Part shown: one piece after another, positions 19,316 to 31,100 of the stretch
Layout of the letters: each line of letters opens with the position of its first letter
Position numbering within the stretch: the stretch's first letter is position 1
Origin: Quillaja saponaria
Taxonomy: Eukaryota; Streptophyta; Magnoliopsida; Fabales; Quillajaceae
Assembly (NCBI GenBank): GCA_029379385.1
Contig: CM055613.1
Span: forward strand, 10,992,001-11,056,000
Length of the DNA: 64,000 nucleotides
Direction of reading: 5' to 3'
Position numbers and translations under genes: made by a program
Notes under the pieces: model-generated
What the model saw: only the letters and a program-made list of their open reading frames with translations
What the model was told of the DNA's origin: nothing
Databases searched by the model: none

Positions 19316-20903
19316 CTAAATACTTCATTCTGCTGATGAAGACCAATAAATTTCTGCTAGTCTTGAGAATTGGGCTGGATCAATGTGATCTTGTATGTTC
19401 TTCGAAATTGTTTAAGGACTTGCATTCTTCTAGAGATGTGTGGTGTTTGAAGCAACATGAAGAAGTTAGTCCATGTTTTGAGTATTTTGCTACAAGTATT
19501 CAATTAAGTTTTGACTGTCTAGACTTTTTTGCCTTCCTTTTCCTTTCAGGGGTTGGGTTGGTAGGGATTTTACATGAGATGCTTAAAGTTAAAATACCCC
19601 ACTTAGTAATTATGTATTTCTATATTACAAGGAATATAAATTGTATTTTTATGGATTGTTCCTTTTGATGAAATAAGTAGATTCTTCAGGGAAGGAAGGG
19701 TTTGAAGCTAAAGCTGGTAATACGTGCTGTGAAGATAGCATTTCCTTCTGGGATATCCAAATTTCTTTTTATTTTGGAATGCACTACGGAGCAACCCTTG
19801 GACACTCCCTTTATGACAATAAAGCTAAAGCTTTCAGAAAAAGGCTACACAAAGGAAGCAGGAAAGGACACTAACCAAGTAAAAAAAAGGATACACGTAA
19901 ATATAAGCTGGAAAGTTATCTTTCTGAAGGTTTCTCTAAAAAGGAAGGGGCTTCTCTTCAACCTTCGTCAATAAGTAGTCAATGCACGTAAATATAAGCT
20001 GGAAAGTTATCTTTCTGAAGGTTTCTCTAAATGCACAAAAAAGGAAGGGGCTTCTCTTCAACCTTCGTCAATAAGTAGTCAATAGCTTTTTTCTTACACA
20101 ATTTGTCCATGTCTCACTTCTTTTTTGTCTTAAGGCAGAGTCTTCTTTTCCCATTTTGTTTGAGCCAATTCACAAGCTTCCTCACTGAATAAGGAATTGC
20201 TCCAAAGTTTTACCACCTGAGCAGAAAATACTATTTGAACTTTAACCAAAAGTCCTAAACCTCACGGTGAAGACAGAAATATAATAGAGCTTAGACACGA
20301 CAAGAAGAGAGAAATACACTGTGATTAGATATGAATATGATGGTTCCTTAAATTAGAACAATACATTTCTTGTCTCAACTAGGTATAAAAAAAATTCTAA
20401 CACTTGGATTATAACAAATTGCTTGTGCCCCAAGTAAAGATTATGGAATACAATGTCATGGTTTGTAGGAGGGAGAGTGCAAAACACGCATTTGCATTGG
20501 TACTAATTGTAAAGGGAGTGATAATTATATTATATATACAATGGCCAAACATTTTGGGGACACATGCTACCGTAGGCTGGCACCATAACTGAATAACTGA
20601 ATTAAGGAACGAATCTTTAAACCTTTTTCTGCTTTTATTTTTTCCAAAATTCTTCGTTAATTAGAATTTTCCTCGTTCCTTGCGCTAAGCTGTACACTAA
20701 ACCGACATACAGTGAGAACTGAGAATCCATGCCTATAAGTACTTCAACAAAGAACCATACTTTCCTCCTTTCTCTCTTCCTTCTATTTTGAATCCTAGTC
20801 ACTAAAATTCTTTGACAATTCTTGAATCTTTTTTTTTTCTTTCAACAAAGATTCAGATTTTAGAGAAACCCCATAAAAGATTCGAAGTAGAAAAAAACTG
20901 AGA
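19316..20903. other. Intergenic region between TRM5 and the GH17 gene
   Basis: Contains the TRM5 3' UTR, a recent 91-bp tandem duplication (separate entry) and the GH17 promoter, with a plausible TATA-like tataag at about 20735-20740. Open frames at 19336-19668, 19702-19974 and 20404-20592 do not resemble any family I know and are not called as genes. Confidence 0.5.
19894..20084. repeat. Recent tandem duplication, 91-bp unit
   Basis: Copy one (19894-19984) and copy two (19985 to about 20084) both start cacgtaaatataagctgg and end gtagtcaat. They look identical by eye apart from an extra 9-10 bases (around tgcacaaa) in the second copy, so the duplication is young or homogenised. Confidence 0.9.
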
Positions 20904-23265
20904 ATGTCTAAAGTAGGAGAGTGCAATTGCGTGGTTATGGCATTGCTCCTTGTTTTCTTGACTGTGGTTGTAAGTGGGTCTAGTATTGGACTGAACTGGG
21001 GAACCATGACAACCCACCAGCTCCCACCTGAGAAGGTGGTTCAGATGCTTACAGATAATGGGTTTGATAGGTTGAAGCTGTTTGAAGCTGATGAGAGGAT
21101 TTTGGGTGCTCTGACTGGGACTGATATTGAAGTGATGCTGGCAATACCCAATTACATGTTGAAGGAGATGAGTGAGGATCCTGATTATGCAGCTTCTTGG
21201 GTTGATGCCAATGTAACCAGTTATTGCTACAATGGTGGAGTCAATATCAAGTTGAGTATACTGTTTTTTGTTGATTCTGTGTTTGTCTCTTTTCCTGATA
21301 GACGATTTTTTCTGCTGTACTATGTGTTCTACTGTTTACATGCTGGAAGGGTTCTCAACCCTATTCTCAGTTTCCACATTCTCACTGATTATTGCCTTGA
21401 TTCAAAATTTTTGTTGATTATGTGTTTGTCTCTTTTCCTGATTGAAGATTTTTTCTGCTCTACTATGTGTTCTACTGTTTTACATGCTGGAAGAGTTCTC
21501 AGCCCTATTCTCAGTTCCCGCATTCTCAATGATTGCCCTGATTCAAATTTCTTTCTTTGGTTTTCTCTTTTAATTGATATTCAGGACTCTGATAGTCTCT
21601 TTATTTTCTGTGTAATTGTACGGTAACATACACTGAAGTAGTATTTATCTCTCTGTAGATGGATTTTTTATTGAGGAAACAGTCAGTAATATATTCTTAT
21701 TTTGTTTTCTCAAGTTTTAGTTGAAAATAATTATTATAGCTCTGTTTCAATAGACGTATTATGAGACTAGACTAGATGATTCTGTGGTTCTTTATACTCA
21801 ATTTTTTGTAGCTGCATTGGGGCATAGCTTTTTATAATGAAAGTAGTGGTCCAAACATCAATATGACCACCTGTCATGAACACCAGTACAAGGCAAGTAT
21901 GAGGCATTAGATTCACCTGCATATTGGCTCTGACTGATATTGGTGTTTCAATTAGGAGTAAAAGTCACATCTTATTTTAATAAAAACAGTTTTTTGTTTT
22001 TTAGTTTAATCCCTTCATGTAGAAATTACTTGTAGCAAAAAATTGTTACAAACCTCGATTGTCTCTTTTAAAAGCAGTGGTTTCCTACTATTGTTATTGG
22101 CCATGCACAAAGGCTTCTGTCGTGAATCACAAAGGCATTGCCATTTTGCAGGTATGTAGCTGTGGGTAATGAGCCCTTTCTTAAAGCATACAATGGCACC
22201 TATTTACAGTCAACTTTGCCAGCTCTCAGGAATGTACAACAAGCACTCGACCATGCAGGCCTTGGTTCCCAGGTCAAATGCACCGTTCCCTTCAATGCGG
22301 ACATCTACTACTCCCCAGACTCAAACCCAGTACCATCTGCTGGTGATTTTAGGCCTGAACTACGGGACCCCGCAATTGAGATAATCCAATTTTTATACAC
22401 AAACAATGCGCCATTTGTTGTCAATATCTACCCATTCCTCAGCCTCTATAACAATGCATATTTCCCTGTAGATTATGCATTTTTTGATGGAACTAACAAG
22501 CCTCTAAAAGATGGTGGTTCACTTTACACCAATGTGTTTGATGCAAATCTTGATACTCTTATTTGGGCTTTAGACAAATCCGGATACCCTGATATGAAGG
22601 TACTAGTTGGAGAAGTTGGGTGGCCAACTGATGGTGATAAGAACGCCAATATCCAAAATGCAAAGAGATTCAACCAAGGTTTGCTTCAACATGCTCTGAG
22701 TGGAAATGGTACCCCTGCAAGGAAAGGTAAAATTGACATTTATCTATTCAGCCTCATTGATGAGAATGCTAAAAGCATTGCTCCTGGATCCTTTGAAAGG
22801 CACTGGGGGCTTTTCGAATATGATGGGAAGCCAAAGTATGAATTAGATTTGGCCGGTCGGCAAGAGAATACGGGGTTGACTCCTGTGGAAGGTGTAGAAT
22901 ACATGAACAAGCGGTGGTGTGTTTTGGACCCTGATGCTATTGGTCCGGATATACCTGATAGTATTGACTATGCTTGTAGCCTGTCAGACTGTACTGCTCT
23001 GGGGTATGGATCTTCTTGCAATAACCTTAGTGTCCAAGGGAATGCATCTTATGCCTTTAACATGTATTACCAAGTATATAACCAGAGGAGTTGGGACTGT
23101 GATTTCTCTGGTCTGGCCATGATAACAGAAGAGGATCCATCAGTTGGGGACTGCCAGTTTCCAGTGATGATTGCCCATGGTACTTCAGTAATGCTGCATG
23201 GGGGAATTTTATGTTTACTACATAAAATTGTTAGGGGATTTATATTGTTTATGTTTTTGCTATAG
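20904..23265 (+). CDS. Glucan endo-1,3-beta-glucosidase, GH17 with X8 (CBM43) domain and GPI-like tail
   Basis: Two exons, 20904-21250 and 22152-23265, join in phase across an AA|G codon to give 486 residues. A signal peptide covers about residues 1-26, with the hydrophobic stretch [16 protein letters not shown]. The GH17 barrel follows; it hydrolyses beta-1,3-glucan (callose) in the cell wall or at plasmodesmata. The proton donor is Glu123 in YVAVGNEPF and the nucleophile Glu270 in [12 protein letters not shown]. An X8 carbohydrate-binding module begins at RWCVLDP, with the spaced cysteines typical of the domain, and ends near DCQFP. The C-terminal stretch is hydrophobic ([19 protein letters not shown]), as expected for a GPI attachment signal. 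Length and architecture match the plant family members with a C-terminal X8 domain. Start choice: the first ATG after the leader, directly ahead of the signal peptide. The 901-bp intron carries a tandem duplication. Confidence 0.9.
21266..21550. repeat. Tandem duplication (period 143 bp) inside the GH17 intron
   Basis: The segment with gtttgtctcttttcctgat recurs exactly 143 bp later (21281 and 21424), followed in both copies by the same 100-odd bases with scattered differences. Both copies happen to lack stops in the exon-1 frame, which stays open to 21626. Confidence 0.85.
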
Positions 23266-24030
23266 AAGAAAAAGAATGTTTGAAGCTCTTTGCAGAATTT
23301 TTGTTTCTATCTGTAGTTTTGCATAATCTCAGTTCCTTCTGTACTTTCCCATACTTAGCACATTTTGTTTCTTACAAATCATTTGTTTTCCCTAATGCTG
23401 AGAACGAGAAATAATAATATTCTTCTTAATTCTATATATATATAAATATTTTTAACGCATATATAAAAGTAATAACTATTTAATTGTTAAGAAGAGTTTG
23501 AAAAATAATATTATCTACCAAGTATTTCAAGATTTAAGAACTCATAAATAACAAATTTATAAATCATTTTCGAGCTAATAATCCGTTGATAATTATCTTC
23601 ATTTTGTTTGATGGGTCAATTATCTTGAATCCTAACTGAATTTGTTTTTTTTTTTTTTTTGGCTAAGTAGAATCCTAATTGACTTAACAAAGACAGAAGA
23701 CAGTAACATGATTCATTGACAAAATAGTATAGCAAAATTGGGATTGTTAAGATCGTTAAGATCTCTAGACACGTGGTGCCTTTTTATTGTATCTTCAAGA
23801 CCAACTGTGGTTACTAGTGTATCTAATCTTTTCCTTCATGATCCTATAACGGTAAGGTAACGTAGTACCGAAATTCAAACAGAAAATGACATTAGCGGGC
23901 ATTTGAAAATTTGAACTTTCTGTAACGGACGAATCAACTATTCAGTCTGAAAAAAGACCCACGAGTCACAGGGCTCTTCTTACTTTCAGTCTCTCCCTCT
24001 GTCCCTCTCACACGCACATACGGACACACA
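23266..24030. other. Intergenic region between GH17 and DUF936 genes
   Basis: AT-rich 3' flank of the GH17 gene, then the promoter and CT-rich leader (ctctccctctgtccctctcac, about 23990-24010) of the DUF936 gene. I see no gene or RNA. Confidence 0.5.
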
Positions 24031-27000
24031 ATGGCCTCTCTCACCCCAGGAATCCTTCTGAAACTACTGCAATCCATGAACTCCACCACCCGTGTCACCG
24101 GCGACCACCGCTCTGCACTCCTCCAAGTCATAGGCATTGTACCAGCTCTCGCCGGATCCGGTCTCTGGCCCAACCATGGCTTCTATGTTCAGCTCTCCGA
24201 TTCTCTGAATTCTACCTACGTCTCACTTTCCGAGATTGACAACGAACTCATTCTCACCAATCGATTACAGCTAGGTCAATTCGTATATGTTGACCGTTTC
24301 GAGTTCGATTCTCCTTTTCCCAGTGTTTGGGGGATCCGTCCAATTTCGGGTCGCCACCCGTTTGTGGGAAGCCCTGAACCACTCATTGCTCGGATTTCGG
24401 CCTCCAAGCGCCAATTTGTGATTCAACCTGTCTCGGATTCGGATCAGTCGGTGGACCCAATTGCTATGTATTTGTCAAGCAAGAAGCTTGATGAAGCTCA
24501 ATGTCAAAGTAAGGAGGCGAAAGTTGAATCCAATGCTGAAAAGCTTAAATCAAGGCAACCACTTGGGCCTCGTGATAATTTACCTGTTGGGAATGTGGGA
24601 AATTCGGATGAAATCAAGGGTTTGGATAAGCCTCAGAGGCTCTCGCCTCCTGCGGCTGCTAAAAGGTCCGTATCAGCTGGGAGGAAGAATGTGGTTGTGG
24701 TAGAGAGAGACCCATCGCCGGCAGGGAAAGGAAAGAGATCAGCATCCCCGGTACCGTCGAAGTGTGTGGTTCCAAGTTTGGCTGCGGCTCGTGAAGAGAA
24801 CCGGAAGGTGTCTAAAGAGCCTGCGATTGTTGTGCCGTCAAGATACAGGCAGCCATCCCCCAATGGACGGAAGCAGGCGTCGCCTAGTGCACGAAGAGCT
24901 TCACTTTCTCCAGGGAGAAAGTTGTCGGGAGGTGTTAAATTTCCGCCTATGGTGGCAGGTGTTGTAGATTCTGCTAGTAAGAAGAAGATGGCAACTATTG
25001 TTGCTGGTATTTCAAAGGTTTCAGAAGGATTAGTTGGATCTTCAAAGACAATGAGGAAGAGCTGGGGTGAGAATCCAGCTGTGGCAGCCCCTGCTGATCA
25101 GAAAGAGAAGGGTGCTTCAAAAACTAGATCAGATCCGCAAGCAATTTTGCGGACTCAGGTAATTTCATTTTAAACGTTCTTTTGATTCTAGAAGAATGGT
25201 TCCACTAAACAGCTAAGCACTTTTGCATAATATGAGTGAGATTCAGTGACAGAGCTAGTATTGAATAATCTTGCCTAGTTAAGACTTCTTATATATATTC
25301 TTTCTGGACTTGGAGTCATTGGAATTACTTTTTGCAGGCAAATGCACCAAGATCTTGTCTTGCATAGTTAAGACTTCTTTTATATATGGTTCTACTTCTT
25401 TTAAAAAAATTCCCCTTTCTTTTGTGTAAATAGCAAAATTTTCCTTTGGCTTGTGTTCACTTACTGCATGAGTTGGTAGGCTCTCTTGAGCTTAACATAT
25501 GGCTATTTGCCAGGCTGCTATTTCAAGGCGTATAAGTGACGTGAATGTTCAAAGACCCATAGTTGATGATTCCTCAACCAAAGAGAAAACAAAACCTGGT
25601 TCTCCGGAAGGCCATGTTCTCGGAAAAAAATCACATTTAGCAACTACTGGCATCACTGTTCATGAAAAGAAATGGACTGATGGTAGTGTTCCATTGGATG
25701 GAGTTTCGTCTAACCTTGCAAGGCTTGGAAAGGTATGGATGTATTTCAAATTTAGACTTATATGTTCTTATGCTATACCTTCATACTTATTTTTGTAGAA
25801 CAGTTCACTTACAAAGAATATAATTGACATACGGTCCAGGGACTCGTTCAAAAACGACAAAACTGTATCTGGAAGATTACTTCCTTCCACATTAAGACTG
25901 AAATTAGATTTTAGTTTATTTTAATGTCACTCATATGCAGGAGGCCATGCAAAGGAAAGTTCATGCTTCTGCAGCTGCTTCTGAAGCACTAGAAGAGGCC
26001 AATGCTACTGAATGCATTGTAAGAAATTTAAGGTACTTGCCCCTAGAAGTACATGCTCACCAAATGGCGCCTAAACTTACTTTATAATCAAGGCTGCATC
26101 TTTTTGCATATATAAGTTAGTAAGCAAATGCGGGATATAACTTGTAGCTACAACATTGTTCTGATAAATTTATCATGTTCTAGAATCCTAATTCTATTTT
26201 TAAATTTCTCAATCCTCATGTAGTGAATTTTTTTTATTTTTTTTTAATATATATTTAATGAAGTAAAATATTAGTGATTTTTTTTCTTTTTTTATGTTTA
26301 ATGAAGTAAAATATTAACATATTGCTTGTTAGCTAATAACTGTGTTAAGGACTAATATGCTTACTACATCCTTTTCATTTCCTTCTATCTATATCAGCAT
26401 GTTTTCAGAACTCACTTCTGTATGCAAGGCTGGAAATCCCTTACCCACCATTGACCGATTCTATATGATATATGATGATGTTGTGAGATCAAGCATGACC
26501 GCTGATTCAATTGCTAGCAATCGTAGTTCTGAGACACCTGATGATAGCATACCAGCAGAGCAATCAAAATCTCTCTCTCTTTGGGTTGAAGCTGCCTTGG
26601 CCACTGATCTTCGGATTGTCTCCCTTCTTACTGGCAGTGATACTGATCCTGGATTAGCGTTGCAGAGAAATTTGTTAAAAGAGCAATCTCTTAGTGCTCC
26701 TGGCAGTAACCATCTCAAGGCTTCTTCATCTCCAAAATCCAATTCTAGCTTTGGTGTATGGACCAGAGGTCATGGAATGAAAGATACTCAGGAGCTGGGA
26801 AGGAATTTGCTCTCTGAAATGCAAATTTGGTTTTTACAATTTGTTGAGGAGTCCCTAGATGCAGGATTTAAAGTGTTCAGAGAGTGTGCTAATGGTGGGA
26901 GAAGAACTCTACCTCTGGATGGTGGCTCCATTGCAGTTGTTTTATCCCAGTTGAAGAGAGTAAATGTTTGGTTGGACTGTGCGGTTTCCGAAGGGGATGA

Positions 27001-27112
27001 CTTATTGACAGAGAAGATTGAAATGTTAAAACGAAAGATATACGGCTTTGTAATTCAGCATGTGGGGACAACTTTTGACAACTCCTACTCCAACTCCCCT
27101 GCTTCATCCTGA
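24031..27112 (+). CDS. DUF936 family protein (plant, function unknown)
   Basis: Four exons, 24031-25158, 25514-25732, 25941-26032 and 26398-27112, give 2,154 nt or 717 residues. All junctions are GT/AG and keep phase. The N terminus (residues 1 to about 120) is the hallmark of DUF936/PF06075: it opens [18 protein letters not shown], then [27 protein letters not shown] and [13 protein letters not shown] long basic Ser/Pro-rich linker with repeated SP sites (about 150-330), probably disordered and possibly phosphorylated, follows. The C-terminal part (exons 3 and 4) is helical in character and includes [17 protein letters not shown]. The biochemical role of the family is not established, so I give none. 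The first ATG follows a CT-rich leader and starts the conserved domain directly. Confidence 0.9.
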
Positions 27113-28611
27113 TTCTTTGTTCTTTGTCTCAAAGTTTGCTATATTCAACTTGTTCTAAAAAGAATGTGAAATTGTAATTTTTTGATTTATTGTTTAAGAA
27201 AATGATAATTTGTTCATTGAAGTACAAAGCATGTTTTCATCATTATAATCTACCAAAATATTTCCTCCGCGCAACTTGCTATTGAAGGCTCAAATTCTGT
27301 TATGTTCCTTCGGAGTTCCATGTACCAATGATTCGTTTTATTAGTCCATACTATGTTCATCAGTGTAATATTTTAGTTTCCTTGTAGGTTTTAGATGAAA
27401 ATGGACAGAGGTGTGAAAAATGAAACCTGACTTCTTTTTGAAGTCCACCAAAATTGTAAAAGTGACTAAAAGGTTGCATTGGGTTTAATTTGTCTGACTT
27501 TTTGTATTTTCCTATAATGTTCACCAAAAGCAGTAAAAATGAGATTTTGTAGTCTCACATATATTGAGCCCCAAATGGCTTAAAGGAATGGCTCATATGC
27601 GCCCCACAGTAAGTACTAATAGCATTGTCTGCTTATCACTTCTTAACTTTGCATACGTACATAATCTGATGTGCCAAAAATTTGGATAAAAAATCCTGTA
27701 ATCTGATTTGCCTTGCAGACTTTTGTTATCTAAGAGTCATTTGAACTTGAAAGGCTCGGCTGACTGTGCTCATTAAGCACCCACAGGGAGAGGGAAAAGA
27801 TCTTAGCATTTTGTTCATTGCTTATGCTAGAGATTGTTGCTCTTCTTCTGTTTTCTTCAAGTTAATGGACTTCTGATGCAATGACTCCTTGTGTTTTAGT
27901 TTTCTTTTTGATTCAATGTACTCTTAAGATTCAATTCATTTTCAACAGTTCTTGTCATAATTTTACTGTCTTATAACATTTTCTTAAAAAAATATTGTTT
28001 ACTTAACTACAACAAAGTAATAAATCTGAAACATAATGCTCAAAAGTATGCCAGTGATAGTCATGTTGCCTTTCATCCTTATAATACCATTGTAGATTCA
28101 TATGGTATTGTGTCATTTTCAGTTTTTTTTTTTTTTTGGGGCATTGTTTACCTTTTATTGCACCTCATATTTTGTCTCTTATTTTTAAATTATATTTTCC
28201 TTTTGTTGGGGGCGAACTGGTGTATGTTATGAGAATTGGCACATAAATATTATTATTTTTCAATCAATAACCAACTATCATGCATTTATCATTGCATCTT
28301 ACTTTATCTTAAGTTTATAATAAATTATTCCAAAATCAAAATAAAAAATGATTACGCAGAAAAAGAAAATGAGAAAGGCAAGATCATGCAAAAATGCAAG
28401 CATGTTGCCAGAGTAATCTTAGCATACAACTTTAGTGTCACCTATAACACACCTGTAAAACTCCAGAAATATCTGGTTATTTAACTCAAGCATCTTTGCA
28501 TCTTCTTTCTTTTCCTTTCCCAGCAGAGGGTCCACATCTTTGCATGTCTGAGCAATACAATTTTCTACAAATGCCATTAGTTGACATGATCTATCTCAGT
28601 AATATTCTTCC
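27113..28611. other. Intergenic region between DUF936 and BAHD genes
   Basis: Non-coding spacer with T-runs near 28125-28137. It should hold the DUF936 3' UTR and the BAHD promoter. The frame at 28236-28484 is low-complexity and I do not call it. Confidence 0.5.
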
Positions 28612-30021
28612 ATGGCTCCTCCATGGGTTGAAGAGCTCCATTTTCATCAGTTGAACATACCTGTAACAATACATCAAACGGTTTCAGTTACACCCTCAAG
28701 GCCTATTCCTGTTAAGCATGGTGACAGCCTCTACCTCTCCAACCTTGATGATATGATCGGAGCACGTGTATTCACACCTACAATATATTTTTATCAATCA
28801 GATAACTTGAAATTCTGCCAGAAGCCAGTCATGGAAACTCTACGGGATGCTCTTGCCAGTGTTTTAGTCCCTTATTACCCTTTTTCAGGCAGGCTCAGGG
28901 AGACAAAGAATGGGAAGCTGGAAGTGTTTTTTGGACCTGAACAAGGGGCACTTATGGTTGAGGCACAGTCTGAAATGGCCCTAGCTGAATTAGGAGACCT
29001 TGCAGCACCAAATCCTGCTTGGACCCCATTGATATTCAAGTTCCCAAATGAAGAACAATATAAAGTTCTTGACATGCCATTGCTCATTGCTCAAGTGACC
29101 CATTTTCGTTGTGGCAGCTTTAGCCTTGGCTTGAGACTCTGCCATTGTATCTGTGATGGACTTGGAGCTATGCAGTTTCTTGGTGCATGGGCTGCCACGG
29201 CAAAAACAGGTTTAATGGTAATAACCCCTGAGCCGTGTTGGGACAGGGAATTGTTTCGTCCTTGCAACCCACCAATGGTGAAATTCCCACATACGGAATT
29301 CATGAGAATTGAAGAGGGCTCTAACCTAACAATGACATTATGGCAAGCCAAGCCTATTCAAAAGTGTTACAGGATTAGCCGTGAGTTTCAAACCTGGCTG
29401 AAAACTCTTGCTCAACCATATGATAATCCTGCTTGCAGTACCTTTGATGCTATGGCAGCTCACATTTGGAGGTCATGGGTGAAGGCACTTGATGTAAGAC
29501 CATCAGACTATATGCTTCGGCTAACATTTTCAGTCAATGCAAGGCAGAAGCTTAATGCACCATTGAAAGATGGGTTTTATGGCAATGTTGTCTGTGTGCC
29601 ATGTGTAACAAGCACAGTATCTGAGCTTGTGGATGGACAGCTCCCAGAAACAACCCGTCTGGTTCGTGAAGCACGACTAAGTGTCTCAGAGAAGTATCTA
29701 AGATCTACAGTGGATTATGTAGAAGTGGAAAGGCCAAGAAGGCTTGAATTTGGGGGGAAATTGACAATAACCCAATGGACTAGATTCTCAATATACAAGT
29801 CTGCTGACTTTGGTTGGGGCACACCATTGTATGCAGGGCCTATAGATTTGACACCCACACCACAAGTTTGTGTACTCCTACCAGAAGGAAAAGCTGATTC
29901 TAGTTGTTCAATGATAGTGTGCATTTGCTTGCCTGAGTCTGCTGCTCAAAAGTTCAAACACAACCTGTTCATGATGAATTCAACTGATGAGAATGAGAAT
30001 ACTTCTACCAAATTAAGTTGA
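28612..30021 (+). CDS. BAHD (HXXXD-type) acyl-CoA-dependent acyltransferase
   Basis: An uninterrupted frame of 469 residues, the usual BAHD size. These soluble plant enzymes move an acyl group from acyl-CoA to an alcohol or amine in specialised metabolism and in cutin, suberin or volatile synthesis. The catalytic HXXXD is intact as HCICD (His178 to Asp182) in the segment LRLCHCICDGLGAMQFLG. The structural DFGWG motif is intact at 399-403, followed by GTPLYAGPI. The N-terminal VTIHQTVSVTPSRPIPV and YLSNLDDMIGARVFTPTIYF fit family members related to alcohol or hydroxycinnamoyl transferases, but clade and substrate cannot be fixed by eye. The absence of an intron is common in several BAHD clades. 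Nothing suggests decay. Confidence 0.92.
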   Translation: MAPPWVEELHFHQLNIPVTIHQTVSVTPSRPIPVKHGDSLYLSNLDDMIGARVFTPTIYFYQSDNLKFCQKPVMETLRDALASVLVPYYPFSGRLRETKNGKLEVFFGPEQGALMVEAQSEMALAELGDLAAPNPAWTPLIFKFPNEEQYKVLDMPLLIAQVTHFRCGSFSLGLRLCHCICDGLGAMQFLGAWAATAKTGLMVITPEPCWDRELFRPCNPPMVKFPHTEFMRIEEGSNLTMTLWQAKPIQKCYRISREFQTWLKTLAQPYDNPACSTFDAMAAHIWRSWVKALDVRPSDYMLRLTFSVNARQKLNAPLKDGFYGNVVCVPCVTSTVSELVDGQLPETTRLVREARLSVSEKYLRSTVDYVEVERPRRLEFGGKLTITQWTRFSIYKSADFGWGTPLYAGPIDLTPTPQVCVLLPEGKADSSCSMIVCICLPESAAQKFKHNLFMMNSTDENENTSTKLS

Positions 30022-31100
30022 TGACAGTTTAGTTCTCCATTTTTTGATGCAGATGGCCAATGCATTTTAACTGATTCTAATTCTCATCTTTTAGTCAATG
30101 ACTGGGTCATTTTCATTCTCTACCTTTGCTTATGTGAATTTTTGGCAAGTAATAGAACTTATTACCAACTTTGGAATGGTAAACCTGATGACGAACACCT
30201 CTACCAGTAGTTTTGTACTAATCATGCCATGATCTTGTTAGGACTTGACCTTGTATCATTATTTCTTCTACTTTGCACCTTCAGAAAATTATTGCATCAT
30301 CATATTTTATAGCTATAAAACAGACTATGCACGAATAAGTTATATATATATCCTCTTTTAGGAGCTTCATGAAAAATATTGTAGAGTAGAACATAATGAA
30401 ACAACAATAATACCCTTGAGCTTCAGTGATAAAGCTCAAGTGATGCATGGAGGGAGAGTGACAAAGGTAAGCTCCAAAGGCAAAAAGGAAGAAGAAGAAA
30501 AATTATTTGTATTTTTTACTAATATTTTCAATATTAATATTTGGGTCAATTGATCACTCAAATGTGATGCCACTAGTCGAGCTCAAAAACTATGTTAGTT
30601 ACTGTTTTGATTCAAATTATATATAAAATTAGATTCTTCAAAATTACTATTTTAATTAAATTATGAATGGATCATAATATAATTAATTCTTATATTTTGA
30701 ATTAATATTCATATTTTCTTTCATATTATTTAATCAATATAACTTGATTAAAAATTTAATTATAATGCTTTCATTATAAAAATAAAATAAAAGACTAAAA
30801 AAGGACTCAATTAGAATGAAAATTATATAATTCAACAGTAATTAAGCCCTAACAGAAAACAGAAAGTGCTTTGTCAAGAAGGCACCTCACAGCTAAGCTT
30901 CCCTCCTCTTCTTCTAGCTCTATTCAAGTTCAACCCCTTCTTCTTCCAATTCAATTTTCATCTCCATCTCTCTCCATCCTCGATGAATTCTTGCTTTACA
31001 TTGTTTGTAATTCAAAAATATTTTGGTTAAAATTAAAATTTTTAGTGTAATTAGGGTTTGATCGATCATATAAAAATTTGAATTGAATGTGTAAACTAAT
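30022..31100. other. AT-rich intergenic region upstream of the GRV2 remnant
   Basis: AT-rich DNA with a CT-rich patch at about 30895-30985 that looks like a plant 5' leader. By position it could be the original upstream or leader sequence of the GRV2 copy, now cut off from it by the LTR elements at 31101-33389. That link is inference. I see no open frame of note. Confidence 0.4.

Noticed and set aside
19702..19974. 90-codon frame downstream of TRM5
   Set aside because: No recognisable domain; it ends inside the recent tandem duplication and its composition is like the surrounding non-coding DNA.
24633..24863. Antisense frame in the DUF936 exon
   Set aside because: It is a shadow of the GC-richer sense coding sequence.
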